Below are positions 1-5,384 of a stretch of DNA of 8,959 bases, in pieces. The stretch covers positions 1 through 8,959 of the forward strand of contig USHP01000059.1 in NCBI GenBank assembly GCA_900554625.1. Direction: 5' to 3'. The notes below the pieces were generated by a model that saw nothing but the letters and a program-made list of their open reading frames with translations, searched no databases and was not told the origin of the DNA. This DNA comes from an uncultured Eubacteriales bacterium. GTDB taxonomy: Bacteria; Bacillota; Clostridia; Oscillospirales; Oscillospiraceae. Both the position numbers and the translations under genes were made by a program. Position 1 is the first letter of the stretch. Each line of letters opens with the position of its first letter.

Positions 1-40
1 CCTCTCTATTCGTCGGCAGCGTCATGTGTATAAGAGACAG
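1..40 (+). other. Illumina Nextera adapter with i5 index (non-genomic)
   Basis: Bases 2-9 read CTCTCTAT, an i5 index of the Nextera set, followed by TCGTCGGCAGCGTC and then ATGTGTATAAGAGACAG, the transposase mosaic end. Compared with the standard adapter two bases (AG) are missing at the junction after GCGTC. Genomic DNA begins at 41, in frame with recG on the minus strand. This is untrimmed sequencing adapter, so the left contig edge is an artefact and not a biological end. Short reading frames starting here (peptides beginning MYKRQ or MCIRDR) are adapter translations. Confidence 0.97.
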
Positions 41-1741
41 GCCCCGGAGCTGGTGCAGCTGGGACAGGCCGAACCGGTCGGCATCTTCAATTACCATCAA
101 GGTAGCGTTGGGCACGTCTACCCCTACTTCAATCACCGTGGTGGCCACCATCACATCCGCCTCCCCCCGGGCAAAGGCGGCCATGGCCGCTTCCTTTTCA
201 CTGCCTTTCATCTGGCCGTGGAGCAGGGTAATCCGCAGATCGGGAAATACGGTCTGCTGCAAAGTTTCCGCCCAGGCAGCGGCGGCCTTGACCCCCAGCT
301 CCTGATTTTCCTCCACCGCAGGGCAGACCACAAAGCACTGGTTCCCTTGGCTGACCTGCTTGCGGATAAAGGCGTTAATTCGGGGGCGGTAGCTTTCATT
401 CACCAAAAAGGTATCCACCGTTTCCCGGCCCGGGGGAAGCTCGTCAAGAATGGACACGTCCAGATCGCCGTACATCAGTAGCGCCAGAGTCCGGGGAATG
501 GGGGTGGCAGACATCACCAGCAGATGGGGGTCCTCCCCTTTGCCAGACAGCCGGGAGCGCTGGGCAACCCCGAAGCGGTGCTGCTCGTCTGCAATCACCA
601 GCCCCAGGTTCTGAAACCTGGTGGCATCGGTGAGCAGCGCATGGGTGCCAACCACCACCTGCAAAGTACCTTCCTCCAGCTGCTGGCGCACCAGCTTTTT
701 TTCTTTCACGCTCATGGAACCTGTGAGCAACCCCACGGAAATCTGCAGGGGCGAAAATAGCTTACTTAACGAAGCATAGTGCTGCTCCGCCAGAATTTCG
801 GTAGGCGCCATCAGGGCCACCTGCCTTCCGTTGCGGGCTGCGCAGCAGGCGGCGGCTGCCGCCACCATGGTTTTGCCGCTGCCCACATCGCCCTGAACCA
901 GACGATTCATGGGAGTGCCCTTTTGAAAGTCTTTCAGGATTTCTTCCACTGCCCGGCGCTGGGCGCCGGTGAGGGCAAAGGGAAGTTCCTGGTAAAACGG
1001 CTGCAAGTCCAGGTTTTCAAAAACCTCCGTCTTCTTTTCCCGGCGGTTCTGGCGCATCAGGGACAGGCCTGCGCTGAATACGAAAAACTCCTCAAAAATC
1101 AGCCGTTTCTTGGCCTGCTCCGCTTCTTCCATGGATTTGGGCTGGTGAATGGCGGTATAGGCCTGCTGGGCAGGCAGAATATCGTATTCCCGCCGTACCG
1201 CCTCCGGCAGAATTTCCGCCGGGACATCGCAGATGGCCAGAGCCTGCTGCACCAGCCGCAGCAGCACGCCGTTGCTCAATCCCGCCGTCAGCGGGTAAAT
1301 GGGCATCACCCGCCGGGTATTCACCGCCGGAGCATCCACCGGCTCAAAGGTGGGATTGGTCATGTTGTAGCCGATGAAATCCCCGCTGACCGCGCCATAA
1401 AAGATATACTCGCTGCCGTACTGCAGCTGCTGGGCGGCGTACTGGGAATTGAAAAAGGTCAGATTCAGCCGTCCGGTGGTATCCGCCACACTCACCTTGG
1501 TCACATCCAGGCCCTTGCGGACATGGGCGGTGCGGGGGGTGTTCATCACCATGGCCCGGAAGCAGGCAGGGACATCCGGCTCCAGCTTTTCAATGTTTAC
1601 CAGCCGGGTCCGGTCCTCGTAACCCCGGGGAAAATGGCAGATCAGATCCTCCAGGGTGAAGATATTCAGATTCGCCAGCTGTCTGGCTCTGGCCTGCCCC
1701 ACGCCTTTGAGCAGCGTCACCGGATCGGACAATTTCGCCAT
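41..1741 (-). CDS. recG: ATP-dependent DNA helicase RecG (C-terminus missing)
   Basis: RecG is a superfamily 2 DNA translocase that remodels stalled replication forks and Holliday junctions. The visible 567 residues contain an N-terminal wedge/OB-type domain (roughly 1-240) and the helicase core: Walker A GDVGSGKT at 284-291, MAPTEILAEQ at 311-320, GTHALL at 365-370, DEQH (motif II) at 385-388, SATPIPRT at 411-418, LHGQM at 508-512, and TTVIEVGVDVPNAT near 534-547. The reading stops at QLHQLRG, just before the arginine finger region (RVGRG) expected in motif VI. About 110 residues are missing compared with the usual length near 680. The start ATG (1741-1739) has a GGGAGGGAAGG ribosome site just upstream. 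No frameshift is seen; the truncation coincides exactly with the adapter. The gene lies downstream of rpsT but has its own promoter. Confidence 0.96.
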
Positions 1742-1767
1742 AGCCTTCCCTCCCCACATTTTCTCCC

Positions 1768-1796
1768 ATTATACGCAAAAAGCCAACGCAAAGCAA
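1768..1796 (-). promoter_or_regulatory. Putative sigma-A promoter of recG
   Basis: Read on the minus strand there is a perfect -10 TATAAT (1773-1768) and a TTGCTT -35-like hexamer (1796-1791) separated by exactly 17 bases. The -10 ends 26 bases before the recG start codon, with the ribosome site between them. The -35 matches the consensus at only three positions, but spacing and -10 are ideal. It sits directly after the rpsT terminator, which fits independent transcription of recG. Confidence 0.65.
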
Positions 1797-1834
1797 CGAA
1801 AATCTGTAAACAAATTTTGACCGTTTCGGACATG

Positions 1835-1866
1835 AAAAAACTCCCTCCGGAACAATCGGGAGGGAG
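1835..1866 (-). terminator. Rho-independent terminator of rpsT
   Basis: On the minus strand CTCCCTCC (1866-1859) pairs perfectly with GGAGGGAG (1848-1841) around a 10-base loop, followed immediately by six T (1840-1835). It begins 15 bases after the rpsT stop codon and precedes the recG promoter. Confidence 0.9.
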
Positions 1867-1881
1867 ATATTTTCAGAGAAA

Positions 1882-2145
1882 TCAGGCCAGCTTGTTCAGC
1901 TTCAGCGTCATGCTGCTCTTCTTGCGGGCAGCGTTGTTCTTGTGCAGCAGACCCTTGATGACAGCCTGGTCAACAGCCTTGACAGCCTGCTTGTAAGCAG
2001 CCTCGGCATTGGCCTTGTCACCGGACACCAGAGCGGCGTCGAACTTCTTCAGGTTGGTCTTCAGCGCAGACTTCTCGGCCTTGTTCTTCTCATAAGCAAC
2101 TTTGGAAGAAATGACATCCTTCTTAGAGGACTTAATGTTGGGCAT
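1882..2145 (-). CDS. rpsT: 30S ribosomal protein S20
   Basis: S20 is a primary 16S rRNA-binding protein of the 30S subunit. The 87-residue product starts MPNIKSSKKDV, close to the family signature MPNIKSAKKR, is lysine and alanine rich, and contains the conserved C-terminal stretch VIKGLLHKNNAARKKSSM, as in the helical S20 fold; the length is typical. The ATG at 2145 was chosen because AAAGGAGG lies about 10 bases upstream and the protein then begins exactly as the family does. An in-frame GTG nine bases earlier (2154) lies inside the ribosome-binding sequence and is not a plausible start. The gene is monocistronic here, with promoter (2186-2214) and terminator (1835-1866) both visible. Its unusual neighbour is sigG, divergent across about 630 bp. 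Confidence 0.97.
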   Translation of the reverse strand: MPNIKSSKKDVISSKVAYEKNKAEKSALKTNLKKFDAALVSGDKANAEAAYKQAVKAVDQAVIKGLLHKNNAARKKSSMTLKLNKLA

Positions 2146-2185
2146 GGATTCCACCTCCTTTAGCTAGTTGTCCATACAGACACAC

Positions 2186-2214
2186 ATTATAACCTGTTTG
2201 TCAAACAAAATCAA
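2186..2214 (-). promoter_or_regulatory. Sigma-A promoter of rpsT with internal palindrome
   Basis: On the minus strand TTGATT (2214-2209), a 17-base spacer and a perfect TATAAT (2191-2186) form a strong housekeeping promoter, 40 bases upstream of the rpsT start codon. The spacer contains the inverted repeat GTTTGTCAAAC (2196-2206), five-base arms around one central base. It includes a second TTGACA that is too close to the -10 (7 bases) to act as its -35. The palindrome could be an operator or chance. Confidence 0.75.
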
Positions 2215-2408
2215 CCCTTTTTTTAAATTTTTTTCACAACCGGGGAAGGCTGTGGAAAGCCCTGTCCCCCGCCCGGAGGGTGTGTGGGATTTTTTGTGTC
2301 AAGGGGTAATTTTTACACAAAATCTGTCCCATGGTAAAATCCACGACCCGCAAAAAAGTGGGAAAAGTGTCGAAGGCCGTCGTCTCGTTTTATGTGAACC
2401 AGCATTGC

Positions 2409-2552
2409 ATATCCACAGCCAGCTTTTCCTGTGGATAACTCCTGTGGACAAACCTGTGGAGAATGTGGAAAACTCAGAGTTTTCAACAGGTATTCCGGGG
2501 ATTTCGTTTTACACAGCCCCTTGTGGAGAAGGCTGTATACCCCTGTGAATAA
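2409..2552. repeat. Cluster of DnaA-box-like 9-mers (candidate origin or DnaA-binding locus)
   Basis: Compared with TTATCCACA (reverse TGTGGATAA), the cluster contains a perfect box at 2430-2438 (minus). Single-mismatch boxes lie at 2409-2417 (plus, ATATCCACA), 2443-2451 (TGTGGACAA), 2455-2463 (TGTGGAGAA), 2464-2472 (TGTGGAAAA), 2522-2530 (TGTGGAGAA) and 2544-2552 (TGTGAATAA). Two weaker boxes (2480-2488 and 2507-2515, two mismatches each) lie in plus orientation. Four minus-oriented boxes are nearly head to tail at 2430-2472. A/T-rich tracts flank the cluster. Such arrays are typical of bacterial oriC or of DnaA-box clusters that regulate or titrate DnaA. The identity of the repeats is seen directly; the function is inferred. 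Confidence 0.7.
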
Positions 2553-2609
2553 ACGCGAAAGAACGCCTCAAACCGGCGTGTTACGTCACCAGGCAGGGCA
2601 GTGCCCAGC

Positions 2610-2646
2610 TTGACAAAAGTCTGCGAAAAAGTTTACAAATTGTAAA
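2610..2646 (+). promoter_or_regulatory. Possible upstream promoter/operator of sigG
   Basis: A consensus TTGACA (2610-2615) is followed after 18 bases by TACAAA (2634-2639), a possible weak -10. The -10 is embedded in a perfect inverted repeat TTTACAA-A-TTGTAAA (2632-2646), and the palindrome GGGCAGTGCCC (2596-2606) lies just before the -35. It could be a vegetative promoter under repressor control, or simply A/T-rich sequence. It lies about 140 bases upstream of the sigG start. Confidence 0.35.
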
Positions 2647-2722
2647 AAAATCTTGTATGGTCTTTTTTCCGCTCCCGCCCTGCCGAAAATTTTTTGTGAA
2701 AAACCGCCAAAAAATCTTTTTG

Positions 2723-2751
2723 GTATCTTTTGGCATCCCTGGGGCATACTG
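2723..2751 (+). promoter_or_regulatory. Probable forespore (sigma-F/sigma-G type) promoter of sigG
   Basis: GTATC (2723-2727) resembles the -35 of forespore sigma factors (GYWTA), and GGGGCATACTG (2741-2751) resembles their -10 (GG followed by CATAnT). The spacing is 14 bases from the end of GTATC to the GG pair used in the alignment (2742). The -10 ends 28 bases before the sigG ATG. In Bacillus sigG is transcribed by sigma-F and then by itself, so this fits, but the match is imperfect at a few positions. Confidence 0.5.
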
Positions 2752-2779
2752 TTCCTATCCCAACACGAGGAGGAACACC

Positions 2780-3559
2780 ATGCAGGGAAAAGTAGAGATC
2801 TGCGGCGTGAACACATCCAAGCTGGGAGTTTTGTCCCAGGTGGAAATGGATACTTTGCTCCGGCGGGCCAAAGAAGGGGACAAAGCAGCCCGGGAAAAGC
2901 TGATTGAAGGCAATCTCCGGCTGGTTTTGTCGGTGATTCAGCGCTTTGACAAGCGGGGAGAAAATCCGGACGATCTGTTCCAGGTGGGCTGCATCGGCCT
3001 GATCAAAGCCATTTCCAACTTTGACCCGGACAAGCAGGTGCGTTTTTCCACCTATGGCGTGCCCATGATTGCCGGAGAAGTACGGCGGTATCTGCGCGAC
3101 AACAGCGCCATCCGGGTCAGCCGTTCCATCCGGGACGTGGCCTACCGGGTATTGCAGTGCAAGGAGGCCCAGACCTGCGCCCTGGGCCGGGAGCCTACCT
3201 TAGAGGAAATCTCCAAAGAGCTGGACATCCCCCTGGAGGAGGTCAGTCAGGCCCTGGACGCAGTCAGCGCCCCGGTGAGCCTGTATGATCCGGTGTATGC
3301 CGACGGAGGCGATCCCCTGACGGTAATGGATCAGGTCCGGGACACCCGGAACACCGAGGCCAGCTGGATGGAGCACATCACCCTGCAAAATGCCTTCCGG
3401 GCCTTGCAGCCCCGGGAGAAGCAAATCCTCTCATTGCGGTTTTACGACGGCAAAACCCAGATGGAGGTAGCCAACGCCCTGGGCATCTCCCAGGCCCAGG
3501 TATCCCGGCTGGAAAAAGGCGCCATCGGCGCCATGCGCAAATCCGTCAGCATTTCCTGA
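2780..3559 (+). CDS. sigG: RNA polymerase sporulation sigma factor SigG
   Basis: SigG directs late forespore transcription during endospore formation. The 259-residue product starts MQGKVEICGVNTSKL, the N-terminal signature that separates SigG from SigF. Region 2 includes NLRLVLSVIQRF (45-56) and DLFQVGCIGLIKA (65-77), followed by RFSTYGVPMIAGEVRRYLRD (88-107). Region 3 is around 135-175, and region 4.2 is a helix-turn-helix with TQMEVANALGISQAQVSRLE (226-245). The length equals Bacillus SigG (260). The ATG at 2780 was chosen because GAGGAGG lies 6 bases upstream and the protein then aligns from its first residues; the open frame extends 41 codons upstream without support. Residue 43 is Glu, where Bacillus SigG has Asn45. 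It is divergent from rpsT and is not linked to spoIIGA-sigE here. Confidence 0.95.
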   Translation: MQGKVEICGVNTSKLGVLSQVEMDTLLRRAKEGDKAAREKLIEGNLRLVLSVIQRFDKRGENPDDLFQVGCIGLIKAISNFDPDKQVRFSTYGVPMIAGEVRRYLRDNSAIRVSRSIRDVAYRVLQCKEAQTCALGREPTLEEISKELDIPLEEVSQALDAVSAPVSLYDPVYADGGDPLTVMDQVRDTRNTEASWMEHITLQNAFRALQPREKQILSLRFYDGKTQMEVANALGISQAQVSRLEKGAIGAMRKSVSIS

Positions 3560-3565
3560 TTCTTT

Positions 3566-3590
3566 CCGGGGAAGAGGCATTCTTCCCCGG
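3566..3590 (+). other. Strong stem-loop between sigG and ylmC
   Basis: CCGGGGAAGA (3566-3575) and TCTTCCCCGG (3581-3590) form a perfect 10-bp stem with a 5-base GGCAT loop, 6 bases after the sigG stop codon. There is no T-run after it, so it is not a standard terminator. It may stabilise the 3' end of sigG mRNA, mark a processing site, or attenuate readthrough into ylmC. Confidence 0.7.
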
Positions 3591-3631
3591 GTGCGTACAT
3601 AGACTGAACCAAAACCCAAGGAGGAATGGGC

Positions 3632-3904
3632 ATGTCTATGAAATTTACCACCCTGCAATGCAAAGAAGTAATCTGTGTAGGCTCGGGGCAGCGTTTGGGC
3701 TTTGTCTCCGATGTGCAAATCGAATTGCCCCAGGGAACGGTCTGCGCCATTGTGGTGCCCGGGCCCTGCAAATTCTGGGGCGTTCTGGGCCGCCACGACG
3801 ATTACATAATTCCCTGGAGCAGCATCTGCAAAATCGGCCCGGACATTGTGCTGGTGGACACCCAGCCTGACCAATGCCGGGTGCCCAGAGGCCGCTGCTG
3901 CTAA
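3632..3904 (+). CDS. YlmC/YmxH-type PRC-barrel sporulation-associated protein
   Basis: A 90-residue single-domain protein of the PRC-barrel type, resembling the YlmC/YmxH family often found beside sporulation genes in Firmicutes. Typical parts are KEVICVGSGQRLGFVSDVQI (11-30), a central CAIVVPGPCKFWGVLGRHDD (38-57), and IPWSSICKIGPDIVLVD (60-76). The biochemical role is unknown; an adaptor role in sporulation is inferred from family naming and the sigG neighbour. Three ATGs lie close together: 3626 is only 1 base from the GGAGG (3620-3624), whereas 3632 is 7 bases away, so 3632 is chosen. The protein has eight cysteines in 90 residues (10, 15, 38, 46, 66, 82, 89, 90), ending RGRCC. A strong terminator follows, so sigG and this gene probably form one unit. 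Confidence 0.85.
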   Translation: MSMKFTTLQCKEVICVGSGQRLGFVSDVQIELPQGTVCAIVVPGPCKFWGVLGRHDDYIIPWSSICKIGPDIVLVDTQPDQCRVPRGRCC

Positions 3905-3924
3905 GAGGCAGCCCGTGTTTTTCT

Positions 3925-3965
3925 GCTCCGCTTTCGGTAAAGTCCGGAAGCGGAGCGTTTTTCTT
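3925..3965 (+). terminator. Rho-independent terminator after ylmC/ymxH
   Basis: GCTCCGCTT (3925-3933) pairs perfectly with AAGCGGAGC (3948-3956), with an additional inner CGG/CCG pairing, and is followed by a T-rich tail (3958-3966). It closes the sigG-ylmC unit and separates it from the nucleoside genes. Confidence 0.92.
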
Positions 3966-3977
3966 TCCCCGGGGAAA
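3964..3977. promoter_or_regulatory. 14-bp perfect palindrome upstream of the tdk promoter
   Basis: TTTCCCCGGGGAAA is a perfect palindrome ending 6 bases before the -35 of the tdk promoter. Its position suits an operator or activator site for the nucleoside operon. No regulator gene is in the window and the motif is not one I can assign to a family. It partly overlaps the T-tail of the preceding terminator. Confidence 0.4.
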
Positions 3978-3983
3978 TGGGAC

Positions 3984-4012
3984 TTGCAATGATCCGGTGC
4001 TTTCGGTATAAT
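3984..4012 (+). promoter_or_regulatory. Sigma-A promoter of the tdk-deo operon
   Basis: TTGCAA (3984-3989), a 17-base spacer and a perfect TATAAT (4007-4012) lie 27 bases before the tdk start codon. This is the only clear promoter I see before deoC, deoD and deoB, so these are probably co-transcribed. Confidence 0.8.
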
Positions 4013-4039
4013 CAAGGCAGTGAACGGAGGTAGAAACAG

Positions 4040-4669
4040 ATGGCAAAACTCTATTTTAAGTACGGCGCCATGGGCTCCAGCAAAACCGCCCAGGCACTGA
4101 TTACCAAGTACAATTATGAAGAAAATGATCTTCAGGTCTGGCTGGTCAAGCCCAGCGCCGACGACCGGGATGGTCAGCAGATTCTGCGCAGCCGCATCGG
4201 CCTGCAGGCTCAGGTAGAGGTGATTCCTCCGGAAATGGACATGTACCAGCGCTTTACCCAGACCCAGCTGGGCAAATGCGATGTGATTATTGTGGATGAG
4301 TGCCAGTTCCTGACGGAAGATCAGATCGATCAGCTGCGCGCCATTGTCAATGATTACAGCATCCCCGTCATGTGCTTCGGTCTGCGCACGGATTTCCAGA
4401 CCCGGCTTTTTCCCGGCAGCCGCCGGCTGATGGAGGTTGCGGACACCATCCAGGAGATCAAAACCATCTGCGACTGCGGAGCCAAAGCCACCGTCAATGC
4501 CCGAATTGATGCCCAGGGCCATATCATCACCCAAGGTGCCCAGGTTGTGCTGGGCGGCAACGACAGCTACATTGCCATGTGCCACAAGTGCTACGTCCGG
4601 GGCATTCGGGAAAATCGGGTTATCAAACTTCACGGACATAACGAAAATTCAGGAGGTAATGTACAATGA
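4040..4669 (+). CDS. tdk: Thymidine kinase (type II)
   Basis: Phosphorylates thymidine (and deoxyuridine) to the monophosphate with ATP in pyrimidine salvage. The 209-residue protein carries the P-loop GAMGSSKT (9-16), the DECQF motif (86-90) containing the catalytic Glu87, GLRTDF (114-119) and the lasso region LFPGS (123-127). It has the structural zinc cysteines C144/C146 and C181/C184 in CDCG and CHKC. The length is normal for bacterial type II enzymes. The ATG at 4040 follows GGAGG (4026-4030) at 9 bases. Its stop overlaps the deoC start (ATGA at 4666-4669), indicating translational coupling with a deoxyribose-degrading enzyme. The product could work against phosphorolysis by trapping thymidine. 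No key residue is missing. Confidence 0.96.
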   Translation: MAKLYFKYGAMGSSKTAQALITKYNYEENDLQVWLVKPSADDRDGQQILRSRIGLQAQVEVIPPEMDMYQRFTQTQLGKCDVIIVDECQFLTEDQIDQLRAIVNDYSIPVMCFGLRTDFQTRLFPGSRRLMEVADTIQEIKTICDCGAKATVNARIDAQGHIITQGAQVVLGGNDSYIAMCHKCYVRGIRENRVIKLHGHNENSGGNVQ

Positions 4670-5352
4670 ACGTAACGGACATTCTCGCCAAGTGCGACCA
4701 CACATTGCTGTCTCAGACCGCCACCTGGGCCCAAATCCAGGCCATCTGTGACGACGGCCTGCGCTACCATACCGCCTCCGTCTGTATCCCCGCTTCTTAT
4801 GTGAAGCAGGCCAAGGAGTATGTAGACGGCAAGCTGCCCATCTGCACCGTCATCGGCTTCCCCAACGGCTATGACACCACCGCCGCCAAGTGCTTCATGG
4901 CTTCCGACGCCGTGGATAACGGAGCGGACGAGGTGGACATGGTCATCAACATCGGCTGGGCCAAGGACGGCAAGTGGGATGCCATCACCGACGAAATCGC
5001 CGCCGTAAAAGCCGCCTGCAAAGGTAAGCTCCTGAAGGTCATCATCGAAACCTGCCTGCTGACCGATGAAGAAAAAATCCACCTGTGCAAGTGCGTTTCC
5101 GATTCCGGGGCAGACTATATCAAGACTTCCACCGGTTTTTCCAAGGCAGGCGCTACCTTTGAAGATGTGGCACTGTTTGCCAAGCACGTTGCTCCCCATG
5201 TAAAGATCAAGGCCGCCGGCGGCATCTCCAGCCTGGAAGACGCCGAGAAGTTCATCTCCCTGGGCGCTGACAGACTGGGCACCAGCCGGATTGTCAAGCT
5301 GGCCAAGGCCATGGAGCAGGGCAAGCAGGCTCCAAACGACGGAAGCTACTGA
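4666..5352 (+). CDS. deoC: Deoxyribose-phosphate aldolase
   Basis: A class I aldolase that cleaves 2-deoxyribose-5-phosphate to glyceraldehyde-3-phosphate and acetaldehyde, the last step of deoxynucleoside catabolism in the cytoplasm. It is a 228-residue TIM barrel. The Schiff-base lysine is K153 in [10 protein letters not shown]; the second catalytic lysine is K182 in IKAAGGIS; the aspartate is D91 in [10 protein letters not shown]; the phosphate-binding end includes GADRLGTS (200-207). The start ATG overlaps the tdk stop codon and is preceded by AGGAGGT (4651-4657) within tdk, so it has its own strong ribosome site besides coupling. Length and motifs are complete. It is the second gene of the tdk-deoC-deoD-deoB unit. 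Confidence 0.97.
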   Translation: MNVTDILAKCDHTLLSQTATWAQIQAICDDGLRYHTASVCIPASYVKQAKEYVDGKLPICTVIGFPNGYDTTAAKCFMASDAVDNGADEVDMVINIGWAKDGKWDAITDEIAAVKAACKGKLLKVIIETCLLTDEEKIHLCKCVSDSGADYIKTSTGFSKAGATFEDVALFAKHVAPHVKIKAAGGISSLEDAEKFISLGADRLGTSRIVKLAKAMEQGKQAPNDGSY

Positions 5353-5384
5353 GCATCGTATCTATAAATAAGGAGGACTCTCTT

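Larger units (their letters stand above)
2218..2766. other. Divergent intergenic region rpsT/sigG without a supported gene
   Basis: About 550 bases separate the rpsT promoter from the sigG ribosome site. Small open frames occur but have no ribosome site, no recognisable domain and no conserved start. The region holds, left to right, an uninterrupted A/T run (2218-2234), scattered weak DnaA-box-like words (2251-2259 and 2311-2319, two mismatches each), the dense DnaA-box cluster at 2409-2552, a GGGCA-G-TGCCC palindrome (2596-2606), a TTGACA hexamer (2610-2615), the inverted repeat at 2632-2646, an A/T-rich stretch to about 2655, and an A/T stem CCAAAAA/TTTTTGG (2707-2723) next to the probable sigG promoter. 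Confidence 0.8.

Noticed and set aside
26..481. Plus-strand open frames starting in the first 30 bases
   Set aside because: They begin inside the sequencing adapter and then run antisense to recG with no ribosome site or domain.
779..1996. 405-codon plus-strand open frame
   Set aside because: Antisense to recG and rpsT, whose motifs are unmistakable on the minus strand; the composition (His, Gln, Gly rich) is that of a shadow frame.
2152..2154. GTG as the rpsT start codon
   Set aside because: It lies within the GGAGGTGG ribosome-binding sequence, and the family begins at the following ATG (MPNIKS).
2186..2206. TTGACA close to the rpsT TATAAT as its -35
   Set aside because: Only 7 bases separate them; TTGATT at 17 bases is the workable -35.
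2368..2374. TGTCGAA, a Spo0A-box-like heptamer upstream of sigG
   Set aside because: A 7-mer is expected about once by chance in a window this size on two strands, and it is 400 bases from the sigG start with no second box.
2168..2548. 126-codon plus-strand frame in the rpsT-sigG gap
   Set aside because: No ribosome site, no recognisable domain, and it runs through the DnaA-box repeats.
3431..4639. 402-codon minus-strand open frame
   Set aside because: Antisense to the end of sigG, ylmC and tdk; a by-product of GC-rich third positions, with no start signal.
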